From Bombardia bombarda (lineage: Eukaryota; Ascomycota; Sordariomycetes; Sordariales; Lasiosphaeriaceae): DNA of 64,000 bases. Numbering within the stretch: the stretch's first letter is position 1; every line of letters begins with the position of its first letter. Position numbers and translations under genes: made by a program. The notes under the pieces were generated by a model that saw only the letters and a program-made list of their open reading frames with translations, was not told the DNA's origin and ran no database searches. Shown here piece after piece: positions 1-11,045 of the stretch. The stretch covers positions 2,728,001-2,792,000 of the forward strand of contig JAULSR010000004.1 in assembly GCA_030512295.1 (NCBI GenBank), written 5' to 3'.

Positions 1-508
1 TGCCGAGACAGTTTTCTGAGGCTCGCCTTCGTCGTCGGAACTAATGATAATCGCTTCCACAGTGTCTGCAGTATGGCTGCCCTTCACTTCTGGTTTTGCT
101 GTCGCAGCTTATCTCGGCTCCGATCTCTGGTATCGGAACCAATTTTTCCAAAAATTCCGATTACGGACATTAGTCATCTTGACATCTGATAAACAAGCGG
201 AGGCACTTTGGGTACATAAGGGCAAGATGCCTCGCCCTTTTTGCTCCAGTCCAACAGAGCACCATTGAGCACCATCAAGCACACCAACCATTTCTACTCT
301 ACCCTCCACATTAAGAATTTCTATCCTACCAAGGACCATCAAGCGTATCAAGCGCATCAAGCACTCCTTCCCTATCAAGCCTCCAAATCGTCCTCCGATC
401 TGTAAGGGAACGTGAGCCTCGGAAGTCTTGCCAGGGGCCCAGCTCAATCTTCGACCGCCGCAGCTGCTTCAGTTTTTACTTGACACCATAGTCAATACGA
501 GATCCAAG
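1..508. other. Intergenic, nothing recognised
   Basis: No convincing coding region is seen. Short open frames on both strands lack ATG starts, domains or splice-supported extensions. The stretch from about 250 to 370 carries an irregular run of related CATCAAGC-type words. Confidence 0.5.
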
Positions 509-1399
509 ATGAATCAACAACCTCAAGGTATCGACAGCAGCCCGGCTCTCACACTGGATCCAGTGGCCGAATCACACTTGAACCCGCCCGAGCCTTGGGC
601 CGAACACAAGGTCTGCCTCGAGATCTAAAACATCGACGAAAAGGGAAAGTGGAAATACAGGTTGGTGTGTGATCACAGGCACATGTCGAAATGCACGAAG
701 AAGGATAAGAATGGCGGCGAAAAGGAGGTGGAGAACCCGCTTTGGGAAAACGTCATCAGAACCCGCACGGTAACCTCCCTGTACACTCCCGCCTTGGAGT
801 CAGAGATTCTCAAGGTTATGAAAAAGCTGCATCTTCTGAAGTTAGAGAACCTTGATACAATCCTCGTCATCGGCCTCGCTCAGGCTATTGTGCGGTTCAT
901 CGACGCCACACGACCCTCGCCAAATGTACCCAACGGGCCACTACTTAACCCACCACCTTCACAAACCGCTGCGGCACTGGTTATGCCACCAGGTCTTAAG
1001 GGCTTCATCATGCTTTTTCCACGAATCCTGTTCCCCGGCGGAAGCCAGAATGACTGGCCGGTCGCGAGCCTGACACGATACCTGTTCGAACCCCACGACC
1101 ATTATTACATAGGGAACGACGTATATGATATTCTTCTTGCCCAGCGCCCTCCAGGCCTTCCAGACACCATGATCGGTTTCTACTACCCCAAGAGGAACCG
1201 CAGTGAACAAGACAATCCAGCACACTTCAGAATACCTGCGGCTACGCTCATCACCGCCACGTGGGACGACACACGGGCTATTCGAAGGGAGAGGATCTGG
1301 GAGCTCAAGACTATCGAACAGTGGAAACTTCTGTACCACTCATACCGAAGAGTCCCACGTCCTATCGTCCCGGTGTTCAATCTTAAGAACCCATCTTAG
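509..1399 (+). pseudogene. Unknown protein ORF with one in-frame stop
   Basis: A single reading frame runs from the ATG at 509 to the stop at 1397-1399 (297 codons) and is broken only by TAA at 626-628. Both sides keep the same frame, and the 33 bases after the stop are open and join the downstream part without a gap. I could not find an intron that removes the stop and keeps frame: the GT at 611 with the AG at 660 shifts frame. The product is basic near the break (a Lys-rich CTKKDKNGG stretch) and ends in a Pro/Arg-rich segment, and I recognise no domain. The TAA would arise from CAA by one C-to-T change in a CpA context. A shorter functional protein starting at an internal ATG (for example 683) is possible. 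Confidence 0.4.
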
Positions 1400-2833
1400 A
1401 GCAACAAAGGTGAGTCAATCTCGACACACACCACCCATTCCGACTATTTAGCTGCACATATAAGTATGTACTAACTCTGGATACCTAACTAGTTACCTTC
1501 CTGTGCGAAGGCATGGATGATGAGCTTTTGTTCGTAGCTATTAGGTGTTCATTCTCTGCGTTGACTGGTCGATTTTGGGACTCTATGAGGATGGCACACA
1601 TCTCCGGGTCGATGCACTCATTTATGGCTGACCTTGGTGGGGGTATGGTAATATGATTTCCCTCTTCTTTCAATTCTTCTTTGGAGCGACATCATCGCTT
1701 GCTAAAGTACACGATGGCAGCGGGTGCATGCGATTTTGGATTGGAGCTAGCTCTTCTCTTCGATTTGACCCCTATTTTCTCTTCTGTTGCACCATGGTAG
1801 GTAAATGTTAGCTTAGGCAATTTAACACCAAGGTCGCCCCGCCGTATCATGATCCTTGCTCATCGTATGCCCGGAAGAACCGGAGATCAATGACAGTCTG
1901 CAGGGTATGGACTGGAGACAATGAACTAATTCTCGGCCCTGTTATCACAAGCTACTTCGGCACTGTGCGCCGCTTATGATATATACACTGATTGCTAGCC
2001 TTGTCTCATATGACGTTGCCCGACATCAACGTTTGTCCAACGAAACCAAGCGAAATGCGCCCATTGACGGGTCTCATGACTATGATTTGCCCCTTGCAAC
2101 GCATGGAAAGAGAGCTGCATACGCTAGCACTTGCCGTGAACATGAAGCCCATTATCAGATGTGGATTCATTCTGGGTAACGCTGACTACCCTATTTCGAT
2201 AGCTGATTATATAGCTAGCTAACTAGATACAAAGCAGCTAAGTACCACCATAAAGGTTCCACTAATTGGGCTCAATCACCAAATGTTGGTCTTGGCAATA
2301 TCATTGCACTGTATCCCAAGCAGGCGATCAAGGCATGCCAATTCAGTGACACCCCTGGATCGAGGGGCATTAAAACACACAACTCCTACGCCCACCAAGA
2401 GCCTTATTGTGATAATGTGAGGTACTTGTGTGTGTTGTGTCTTTCGTTGGTGGCTTTGCGCAGTTGGCTGCGCTCAGCCGAATTTGCGCGAACATCTGAC
2501 ACGTCCTATCACGTCCTATCACGTCCTATTGCCTGCCGTCTTGCCTGCTGTCTTGCCCGCTGTCTTGCCTGCCGACGACAGTCATCTACACTGCCATCTT
2601 CGTTCAACGTCAAAGTGCACTACTAGCAGCCAATCATGGCTGAAACCATGATCATACCGACTTGAATGGCTGCATCGAGGCGCCCACCCACGTTACACCC
2701 AGGCTTGTGTTATTCGAAAGAGTATCCATGGTTATTTCAGTCATTGATATTGCGCCTACTTCGCTTACCCAGCTTTGGCACATCGACCCGCTCTTCCACA
2801 CTTCTCTGTATCGTTGCGTAACCGGCATCACCA
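1400..2833. other. Intergenic with short tandem repeats
   Basis: No gene recognised. At about 2500-2530 a ten-base unit (TCACGTCCTA) occurs three times in a row. It is followed to about 2575 by three or four copies of a degenerate TGCCTGCCGTCT-like unit. Two overlapping short ORFs near 1980-2220 look like chance frames. Confidence 0.5.
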
Positions 2834-4043
2834 ATGATGTCCGGCCCCAATGCTGGACGCTCACTCCCCCGGGTTGCCGTCATCGGTGCCGGGATAAGCG
2901 GTCTCCTCCTCGCACATGGACTCAAAAGGGTAAGCAAGGCTGGTTGGTACTTCTGACCGAGAATACCAGCTCCAACACGCCTCCCATCACACTATCAGTC
3001 TACATCTCCCCTGCTACCTCTCACCATAACCATGACCCCCGTCCTCCTCGCCCCTTGTGCATCCACAATGATTCCTAGACTGACCCCCATCTTCTCCAAA
3101 TCCACAGCATGGCTTCCCCGTCTCCATCTACGACCGCGAGGCCCACCTCAACGCCCGCACCCGCGAATGGACCATGCTCCTGCACTACTCCCTACCAACA
3201 CTCCTCCGCCTTCTACCACCTCCCGTCATGGCCGCCCTCCCTTCAGCATACACCGACCCCTCCTATCCCTACGAAGACAACAACCAGGACCGGGATTGTG
3301 CGCTATGAGACAGCCGAACTGGCCAAAGCCGTCAGGGCGGGCCATCCGCTTGGGGCAGCGGTGACGTTTCATGGGGGGGGTTGTCTTTACTATCGGTTTG
3401 TCTTTCCCCTTACCCAGGTAGGGTTTCTCTCATGTGCTCAGATTTGCGTTGCTCACCACTGTCCAGTCCAAAATGTTCCCAGCCCTAAGGACCCCACGAC
3501 GTGGACGTTCCAGACTGTCCTGATCTGGCCCGAAGACGTGAACAACTGTTGTGGTGAGGAGGCCATCGCCAAGGTCAGGTCAGTCACGGCCGACGCCACA
3601 ATCTGCGAGCCGTTCCGCTCCGCCATCCATGAGATACCGATCGAAACGGAATACTATGTCTCTCAGCTGATGTACTGGCCCACCACGCCATGGGACAGCC
3701 ACGGCGGGAGAGTCACGCTGATTGGAGATGCCGCGCATTCGATGCTGCCGAGTGAGTGAGCTTCAAGACGATGAATAGAGTTATTAAGCCACTGATCCCT
3801 TCACAATCAGATCGCAGTCAGGGCCTCAACCAAGCCTTGGTGGATGTCGACCTCATCGTAACCCAGTTTCTCAAAACCAAGGACGGCGAGATCTCTGTGC
3901 AAGAGGCGCTTAAAGCATACGAGGACAACGTCTTTGTTCGCGGCAGGAAAGCGGCTCTTGACTCGCTCGAGGATGCAGACTCGATCACGGACACGGTTAG
4001 GTTGGACAGGGGGCGACAGGCAAAACAAGGATTCAAGAAATAG
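2834..4043 (+). pseudogene. FAD-dependent monooxygenase relic
   Basis: Pieces of a group A flavin monooxygenase lie in order. Exon 1 (2834-2929) has the Rossmann FAD fingerprint VAVIGAGISGLLLAHGLKR. A 178-base intron (2930-3107) with GTAAGC and CACAG follows, and then a segment reading HGFPVSIYDREAHLNARTRE. That frame stops at 3306-3308. The next homologous material (from about 3300) is in another frame and leads to the FAD-ribityl motif RVTLIGDAAHSMLPSE. A 3' exon after an intron near 3752-3810 has QGLNQALVDVDLIV and LKAYEDNVFVRGRKAALDS. The middle of the substrate and FAD-binding domain is too short for the usual roughly 420-residue family, so an internal deletion plus a frameshift is likely. 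A functional enzyme with unusual splicing is less likely. Confidence 0.65.
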
Positions 4044-4085
4044 GAAATGGAAAAAACATAAAAAAGACGAAAAAAGAAAGATTTC

Positions 4086-4157
4086 TAGCTGCGACTCGTT
4101 TCGATCGAGTGACCTCCGGGTTATGAGCCCGGCGCGCTTCCGCTGCGCCACGCAGCT
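4086..4157 (-). tRNA. Initiator tRNA-Met (CAT)
   Basis: Read on the minus strand the 72 bases fold as a complete cloverleaf. The acceptor stem AGCTGCG pairs with CGCAGCT and is followed by discriminator A. The D arm is GCGC with a GCGC partner. The anticodon stem is CCGGG/CCCGG around the loop CTCATAA (anticodon CAT), and the T stem is ACTCG/CGAGT around ATCGAAA. Three consecutive G:C pairs closing the anticodon stem and the A-containing T loop (ATCGAAA instead of TTCGAAT) are the marks of eukaryotic initiator tRNA. There is no intron. Downstream on the minus strand there are T-runs (A-runs on the plus strand at about 4050-4077) suited to RNA polymerase III termination. Confidence 0.93.
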
Positions 4158-5100
4158 GTTGCTCTTGGTGCTTCCATGAAGATTGATCCGATCCTTGAAT
4201 CTATATTGGTTACTGGGAAGGTTCCAACTTTAGATGACTCTTAAGTTTTCCTTGGTTTACAGGGCGGAGCCCTTATCGATTGTGGGAGGTGGAGTTATTC
4301 CTGTTTCTGTGGAGACGGGCATCAGTCAGGGGTAGGTTCAGGCCTCGAGCCTTGTAGGAGCTTATTTTGTAGGCTATTCTTCTCTGCTCGCTGAGGTCTT
4401 GGCATTGAATACGCATGACTGGTATGGAGGATTTATCTAACGGTCGAGGTGGTTAAGAAACATGATACTTCGCAGCGCTGAGGACTCTTCTAAACGGCCA
4501 TGTGCTGCCAGCCTACCTAACAAAATGTTTATCCTGAAAAAGCATAAGTCTCAACTTTTGCGGCCATCTGCTTGGTTTGAAACGCCAAGCGCTCACTTTT
4601 GGTGCACGTCTAAGCTGTGCTCCCGACCGAAACAATTGGCCTGGGCCTGGCCTATGCAGTTGCGACAAACGCTGTTTGATATCAGACTACGTCTGATATT
4701 GATTCTAATTGAACATTGGTCAATTATCTTGAAGCCGGCATTAATGCAATTGACAGATGACAAAGTATACCGAGATTACGAGTAGCGTTACTGATCATGG
4801 TGGTAAGGATATTTCTTTTGAGCCCCCTCGGGTATGGTGTGAGGTCTGAGGCCATTCCACGCCGCAAAAAAGGCGCCGTGGATCTCTTAACGTTTGCACG
4901 ATATCCAACTTGGTCAACTTTAAGGCCCAGCCAGGAACAGATAAAGCCAACAACAGCAGCGCCGCACTGCCTTTGTCCCTCTTTACCTCCTCACCTCCCA
5001 TCCTTCATCCGAACCTGCAGATCATCCACAACTCTCAAAATCCACCTGATCCTACAGCTACTGGTCAAAGGCACTGATTTCACCCAAAGTACACATTAAC
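4158..5100. other. Intergenic, upstream of the 5101 gene
   Basis: An open frame of 107 codons at 4462-4785 shows no domain or gene-like neighbours, and I do not call it. The region just before 5101 is C- and A-rich, as fungal 5' leaders often are, and probably holds the promoter of the next gene. Confidence 0.4.
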
Positions 5101-6792
5101 ATGCCCGACATCTCACACTCACACCGCACCACCAATGTCCTCGAAGAAGCCCTAAAAGCATGGGAATGGCCCGCACCGCCCTCCCAAGTCAACACCAACC
5201 CCAACTACGACGCCGACGACAACGATGCCAACCCCGATGCGCGCGCCCTGGTCGTCTCCAAACTATGGGGCCAACGCCGACACTCCGCCGACGATGACTC
5301 GTCCTCCCACCTCTCCGACCTGGCACTCTACCAACAATCCATGCGCAGCCCCGGCCTCGTCAACGCGAGCCTCACATTCTACTTCGACAGCAGCACCGCC
5401 ATCGCCGACAACGCCTCCGACTCATCAGAAGACGAAGAACTCATCATCTACCCCAAGAGCCCCTCCCCCCTATCCCCACGCAGCCACCACCCACCCCCCA
5501 CCAAAACCCACCAAAACCACACAGCCACCAACACCAAAACCGACCCCTTCCTCGCCTGGACCGACTTCGACCAAGCCACCCTACCAAAACGCAACGCCCC
5601 CACCGCCATGAAGCGCGCCGGCGGCGGCGGCAGGGAGGAAGTCATCGAAGCCCTCGCCGGCGTCGAGCTCGTGGGCGTAAAAGGACTGGGCAGGCTCGCC
5701 AAGCCCATCATCAACAGGTATCACAGCAGCAAGTCATCACGCGACGTGCTGCGCGAGTTTCAAGCGGCGGGGGAGCGCACCATTCTCGTGCCGTTTCAGC
5801 CTGAGGGTGGTGTTGGGGGTGGATCGCCACCGGGCGGCAGGACACGCGCGTTGGAGCGGCTCGAGTCGGAGCTGTTTGACACGGCCAAGTATCTGGGGAA
5901 TACGAATCGCCTGACGGTGCTGACGTGGACGAGGGAGGGGGATTGGGGGAGTATTACGTTGTTTGAGGTTGATGTTACATCTGGATCTTCTTCGATGAGA
6001 GGAGGAGGAGGGGGTGCAGTCAAGATCCGCCCACTGGCGGCCATGGAGGACGTGCCCAAGGAGGTTTTGGTCAGTATGAGGGTGGACCAGGCGGTGCGCA
6101 AGGTCGTGCTAGAGCATGTGGGGGATGAGGGTATGTTCAGGTGGAAGGCGAGGGTGGGACAGGGGCCGGCGTATGTGCGGTTGAGGTATTCGCATCGGGC
6201 TGTTTTTGGGTCTGGGGGTCAGGATGGGGATGGAAAGAGTGAAGAGGGCAGAGGGTCAAGGGCGCCGGAACAGCTGATGCTTAGAGCAGGAGAAGGAGGA
6301 GGAAGTCGGCGACGGCCGCGGCCGAGGAGCTTGTTACGTGTTGGAGACGGTACGAGTTCAAGAAGGGCTAGTTCAAGCGGTGAAGCAGACGCAGACGGCA
6401 TCATGGCGACCATTCCGCAGTTCCTGGCACTGATGCATACCAACAGATCGATTCTTGACGTGGTGGCTTCAGAGGGGATGAGAGATGGGATAGAGACAGA
6501 AGATGGGGATGTGGTGAGGGCGGTGTCTCTGAAGGAGAAGCCAGAGGGCAAGGCCCACACCGGTCGAGATGTGCACGTTGTGGTGCTGATGCCGAATCGA
6601 ACGGCTTGGGCGGAGGAGCAGATTCTTTGGACTGATGGGGGAGAGAGGTTGGTGGATCTGAGGCACAGGATGTACTGGGATGCAATTGATCGGGGGAGAA
6701 TAAGGAGTAGGAGGAGTGCAGGGATGAGGAAGAAGAGGAGCGGCGGCGGGGATGGGAGGAGTAGAAGTCCGCCGAGGACGGCACGTTGGTAA
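5101..6792 (+). CDS. Conserved-looking hypothetical protein, 563 aa
   Basis: One uninterrupted exon encodes 563 residues, with the ATG directly after a pyrimidine-rich leader. I do not recognise a family. The N-terminal third (about residues 1-170) is acidic, Ser/Pro/His-rich and probably disordered. Residues about 170-330 look folded: a segment EVIEALAGVELVGVKGLG followed by alternating hydrophobic strands (residues near NRLTVLTWTREGDWGSITLF). A Gly/Arg-rich linker of about 60 residues follows. Another ordered stretch contains the phrase HVVVLMPNRTAWAEEQ. The C-terminus is strongly basic (RSRRSAGMRKKRSGGGDGRS), like a nuclear localisation or nucleic-acid-binding tail. No signal peptide or TM segment is visible. 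The codon pattern is C/G-rich at third positions and supports real coding. Function unknown. Confidence 0.65.
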   Translation: MPDISHSHRTTNVLEEALKAWEWPAPPSQVNTNPNYDADDNDANPDARALVVSKLWGQRRHSADDDSSSHLSDLALYQQSMRSPGLVNASLTFYFDSSTAIADNASDSSEDEELIIYPKSPSPLSPRSHHPPPTKTHQNHTATNTKTDPFLAWTDFDQATLPKRNAPTAMKRAGGGGREEVIEALAGVELVGVKGLGRLAKPIINRYHSSKSSRDVLREFQAAGERTILVPFQPEGGVGGGSPPGGRTRALERLESELFDTAKYLGNTNRLTVLTWTREGDWGSITLFEVDVTSGSSSMRGGGGGAVKIRPLAAMEDVPKEVLVSMRVDQAVRKVVLEHVGDEGMFRWKARVGQGPAYVRLRYSHRAVFGSGGQDGDGKSEEGRGSRAPEQLMLRAGEGGGSRRRPRPRSLLRVGDGTSSRRASSSGEADADGIMATIPQFLALMHTNRSILDVVASEGMRDGIETEDGDVVRAVSLKEKPEGKAHTGRDVHVVVLMPNRTAWAEEQILWTDGGERLVDLRHRMYWDAIDRGRIRSRRSAGMRKKRSGGGDGRSRSPPRTARW

Positions 6793-9700
6793 AGAGAGGG
6801 AGAATGAAGCGAGTTCATAATTATTTCAAGGAGTCTGTCTCTTTCTGAGGTTGGGATGGCAATAGTTAAGTTGATTTGGGTAGAGAGTAAATAATGCGTG
6901 TACTTTTAACGTGAAGATCCTGAGCCAGCATTAGGATAATTGAACTGGACAGATAACCGAGACAGCTGGCAATCATGTTATGAAAAGCAACCATGGCAAG
7001 GTGCAGTCTTGGTTGATAGCATCTTCGAACATAGGACGAAAATTGCAGCATTAGGAATCGGTAGCGTATGCCTCTGCTCCATCCTTTTGTGCCTTGCTTC
7101 TGTATATTAGTCGATGAGGACTTGCGCCATTTAGTGCGATTTTTACCTTGTGCTCTTCCATCTACTAACTCCGAATAGGTAATTTAAGATATGGCAACCA
7201 AAATTCTTCGCCAATAATGCTCTCGGAGCGTTTCTCCTTGCAGATATTCCGGTTGAAACGTGACAGTCCCACAATGCATGTCATCACCAACAAGTCCTCC
7301 TATAGAAACGATCTGTCACGTACCACAAGACCTGCGCTGCACGGCCCGATTGACCTGTATAATGAGAACGGCCCTACTGACGTAGCATGTGAGCGGTCTA
7401 GTCTCACACCGGATGACACTTGGCGGCATCCTCTTTTGGATTACCCTAGAAATCCCGAGAACCGTTCTGGTGGGACTGGATTTGAGAAGCTTACTTCATT
7501 GTTGGTATTGTGATAGCCAAGCTTTGTGGCTTTTGTGCAGCATAAGACGTCAGATCTTTGTTGGTACTGCGTTGGCAGATAGATAAGGCGATCTTATGTG
7601 AAGCTTGTTAAACAAGGACGAACGTGGATGTTGGCTCGAGGAAAAGGGTCCACTGAGGAACCAAACGTGAAAGCATCTACTAGACAAGATGTGATGTATC
7701 GCGTGAACTGCGTTGTTTGTGTATTTAAAACTTTGTCGCCATTTACTGGGAATTGTTTGGAAGTGTCAAATGAGCAGATTTGACAGTATGGTCTGAGAAA
7801 AGGGAGATGAAAAGTTGGAAGCAGGATGTTACACAGTGAGCATTCAAAACAATATGTTGGTTTCTTCAGGAAGCGACTAAAAGGCGCGATGAAAGGCCCA
7901 GAAGATGCTACTGTACTCTGTAGATTTCGATATTTGTCCTCTTTCAGCTGTTGAAAGTCTCCTTTTGAAACTGATACCGGACCGCTGATCAGGCGATTTT
8001 AATTATCTGTTGTGCAGTGCTATTGGAGGACTGAATACGCATAGTATGTGTGCCATGATGATTTTGGGGTGGATTCTGTCAATAGCCGTGTCGCCTGTTG
8101 TGACATGTCATTTTTCTCTCTGCAGCTTCAAGTGCATGATCCAACTGCATCCCTCTCGGCATGGCCGACCTGCCTGCATGGCGCGGCAGCTAGTAGGTCA
8201 TGTGCCGATGGCGTGCATATGCCATGTACTAACTTAATAGCGGAAAATGCGATGTGGTTAGCGATGTCTGGCTTGGTGTTGAACTCTGACCGACCTGTCG
8301 TCCGGTGGAAGGGAAGAGGGCGGGAACGTGTCGGTGCTGTCTGGAATTCCCGCCCCTTCCTGGCGCCAAGAAGATTCCATCGTAAGCTGCGCAACCAGCA
8401 AGGCACTTCATCCGCTGCTTGCTCATCTAATGTGATATCATTGCCGCTGTACAGAGTTGGAGTAAAATGCCCCGTGTGAGTACACAGCAGAAGCAGCAGC
8501 AGCTGGACGGACAGGTCTTGGCGCCACTAAGAACGTCGCGGGTTACCGTTTCGAGGTAGCATAGGTGGTAGCGACCCGCTACATTTGATGGATGTAGCGT
8601 ACGTCGTTTTCTCACCATTCAGTCCCGGCCACGATATCCCGGTGGAGCGGAAGAATGCATCGCTTGCTTGCACAGACGGGGAGATGGTGCATGAGCTGTT
8701 CTCAGTGGCCACATGCCCGATTTCGGCGGGTTTATGGACGAAGAAGAAAGAATCTGCGCAAAATTTGCGGATGCGTCTGTTGGTTGGTTTAAAGGCTCGA
8801 GGTTCCATTTCAATCCGGTTGCGACCATCCGCTGAGGACAGCTAACGCCTTGTTGTGGTCGAGATAGTCCAGCAATGAACTCCAGCAATGAACTTGAGGC
8901 AATATGACTACCGTCGAGATCCCGACAGGGCGAGTAAATGTTGGTGCCCAAATCGTAGCCTAGAGTTGGCCAATACCGTAGTCGATCTGTCGTCCTCTCA
9001 TGGAAATTTCCCGGAATGGATGTATGCGCAGGCAGAAAAGGGGGCTCAAAACACGAGATGACGTCTTTATGGGCTGAGTTTGGTCAGCCCAGCCAGGTCT
9101 TTGCTTTTGGCATGTTTCATTAGTAATCGCAATCGTCGTCGTCACCCACATAGAGAGAACTTTCAGGGCTCGATATCAGCACGGTGTGCAAGACTTACCT
9201 AGATAAGGGATGCGTAAAGGGCCACTTCTAGAACGGGATGCATGCCCTAGATTGTTTGGTGGACATGGTAACCAGAAGGGGTTAGTCCCCGGGCCCCAGA
9301 CATGGAAAGTAATCGATGATCTTCCCCATCAGGGAAGCTATTTGCCACGTAAGTATTGGTAGTGTGGTGGTTGGGTCTTTATCCTAGTCTTGGTTGGGCA
9401 CAATAGGGCTGGCGGCGATTGGTGGTGATGGCGATAGTTACCTACCTCGGGTACTTGTTCATGCGTGTGTGTGTGGTATTAGGCGGCTATATCAGTTCGT
9501 ATGTCCAAGGTACAGCCAGAGGCAGGCGCAACCGCGCCGAGCGCGTCAGAATGACGATACGCAGTGCGGTACAGCACAGCACTTGGGAGAAGCAGTTGGA
9601 AGTTGCGACCCATGTAATCACGGCAATCGTAGCGCCATCCCGAGAATCGAGCATCCCGCCAGTCCTTAGTTGCAAGAAATCGAAGCAGCGAGACAGGTCA

Positions 9701-10784
9701 AGGCAACGTCATCATGTACTCAGGTCTCGTTAAAACAAAATTCGCTTTTTTCTTAGAAATAAATTGGAAGAGTATTCCCGCCTCGGTACCGCTGATCTTC
9801 ACAGGGAAATCCCCAGAAAATGTCATGTCTGCCGTTGTCAGATGCACCGAACATATCTAGTGCATCTGCTGTTCGACGCCAGTGAGTCACACCCCAGCAA
9901 TCCGGAAGAGTGTGAGAATCCGGGTAGATGTCAGTATGCGATGGCACGATAGCTGTATGCACTCTGCAGCTGGAAATAGTAAGCACACTGTTCCCAAATA
10001 TATGCACGCCACTGATGTCGCTCGCGAGAACCATGCCTTGAGAGTGTGGCAGATAGCTTTCTGTCGGGTAGGAACGCATGGCCTCGGAAAGAGGTAAAAG
10101 AGCAACAAGAGCCATGCGATGCATGCGAGGGCCGCGATAGAAGAGTGGCTCACGAGACTGGGGTACATGATCGGCAGTGTAAGGGTGCCCTTGAGGGGTC
10201 CAAGACATTCGTTGGGTAGCCAATGGATTGCAGATCTTTGATCCCTCGTGTATTTCGATTGGGCCCTGACAAGTCGATTTCGAGTCCCCGGCAGATGGTG
10301 TCGAGTCTACCTTGGGGGCGCGATGCCACTCTGGCTATCACGCCATAAAACGGGCCCCAGAGGGCCCAGAGGGTGGTCTGTAAGCCACTGACCTATGGGG
10401 CGTGCAGCTCTGCCCTGGTGCCGAATCGTTATCGCCAGATTCTATAGGTAGGGGTCCTGAGTTATGGCCACCCAAAGACACGGTTCCTCACCCGATACTG
10501 TCCTCAGCCAGCCAAGCACCTCTTGGCTGAGCAGGATTCGACCTTGGAAATACCAAGGTCTGTTTGTGCTAGTCCCATGGATCGTGCAAATAAATACCGA
10601 CGCCTCTGGCTAGCGTTCGTCATCTTGTGGCGTGGTCCATCTTATCAACACCAGACTAAAATCCGCTAGCATACAAACCATTGAGACGTTACAATAATTT
10701 GACAATCTTTTCAGACCTGTTTGAAAGGGAAAATATTTCCAAGCAAGATCCACAGACCAAAAGTTTACTAGAACTGTCTTTATC
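6793..10784. other. 4 kb gene-poor interval
   Basis: No gene, tRNA or mobile-element protein could be supported. Open frames of 60-156 codons occur on both strands and overlap one another (for example 8048-8479 plus and 9753-10223 minus), but none shows a domain, biased codon use or plausible introns. The base composition is nearer to even than in the coding regions. Confidence 0.45.
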
Positions 10785-11045
10785 ATGCCGGTATGCACCT
10801 TTCTCTTTGAAATCTATTCCACTTATATCCGCGGACGTTATCTAGGCTAACGTTTCTGCCAGTTCCAAACCGGCGACGTCGTTATAATTCGTGGCTCAAC
10901 CCTCCACTACAAGGTCCTAGCCGTCACTGGCTCCCTAATCACCATTCTCATCGCCAACCCACAGCCCAACGGTCAATATGTAGCCTTTAACTCCATCTCG
11001 CTGCAGAGCGTCGACGAATCGAGGATCGAGAAGGTCGAAACTTGA
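10785..11045 (+). CDS. Small 62-aa protein, possible SH3/Tudor-like fold
   Basis: The model joins a two-codon first exon (10785-10790, ATG CCG) to 10863-11045 across a 72-base intron that starts GTATGC, contains a CTAAC-like branch site and ends CCAG. The result is an uninterrupted 62-residue reading frame, MP then FQTGDVVIIRGSTLHYKVLA and onwards, ending RIEKVET. The pattern of a GD turn, short alternating beta strands and a second GQYVAF strand resembles small SH3/Tudor-like barrels seen in fungal and bacterial regulators. This assignment rests on pattern only. There is no signal peptide or TM. The frame is too short to stand out as an ORF, so the splice sites and the strand pattern are the main support. 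Confidence 0.5.

Noticed and set aside
611..660. Intron that would remove the TAA at 626
   Set aside because: Splice-like ends exist but the 50-base removal shifts the frame into a stop at once.
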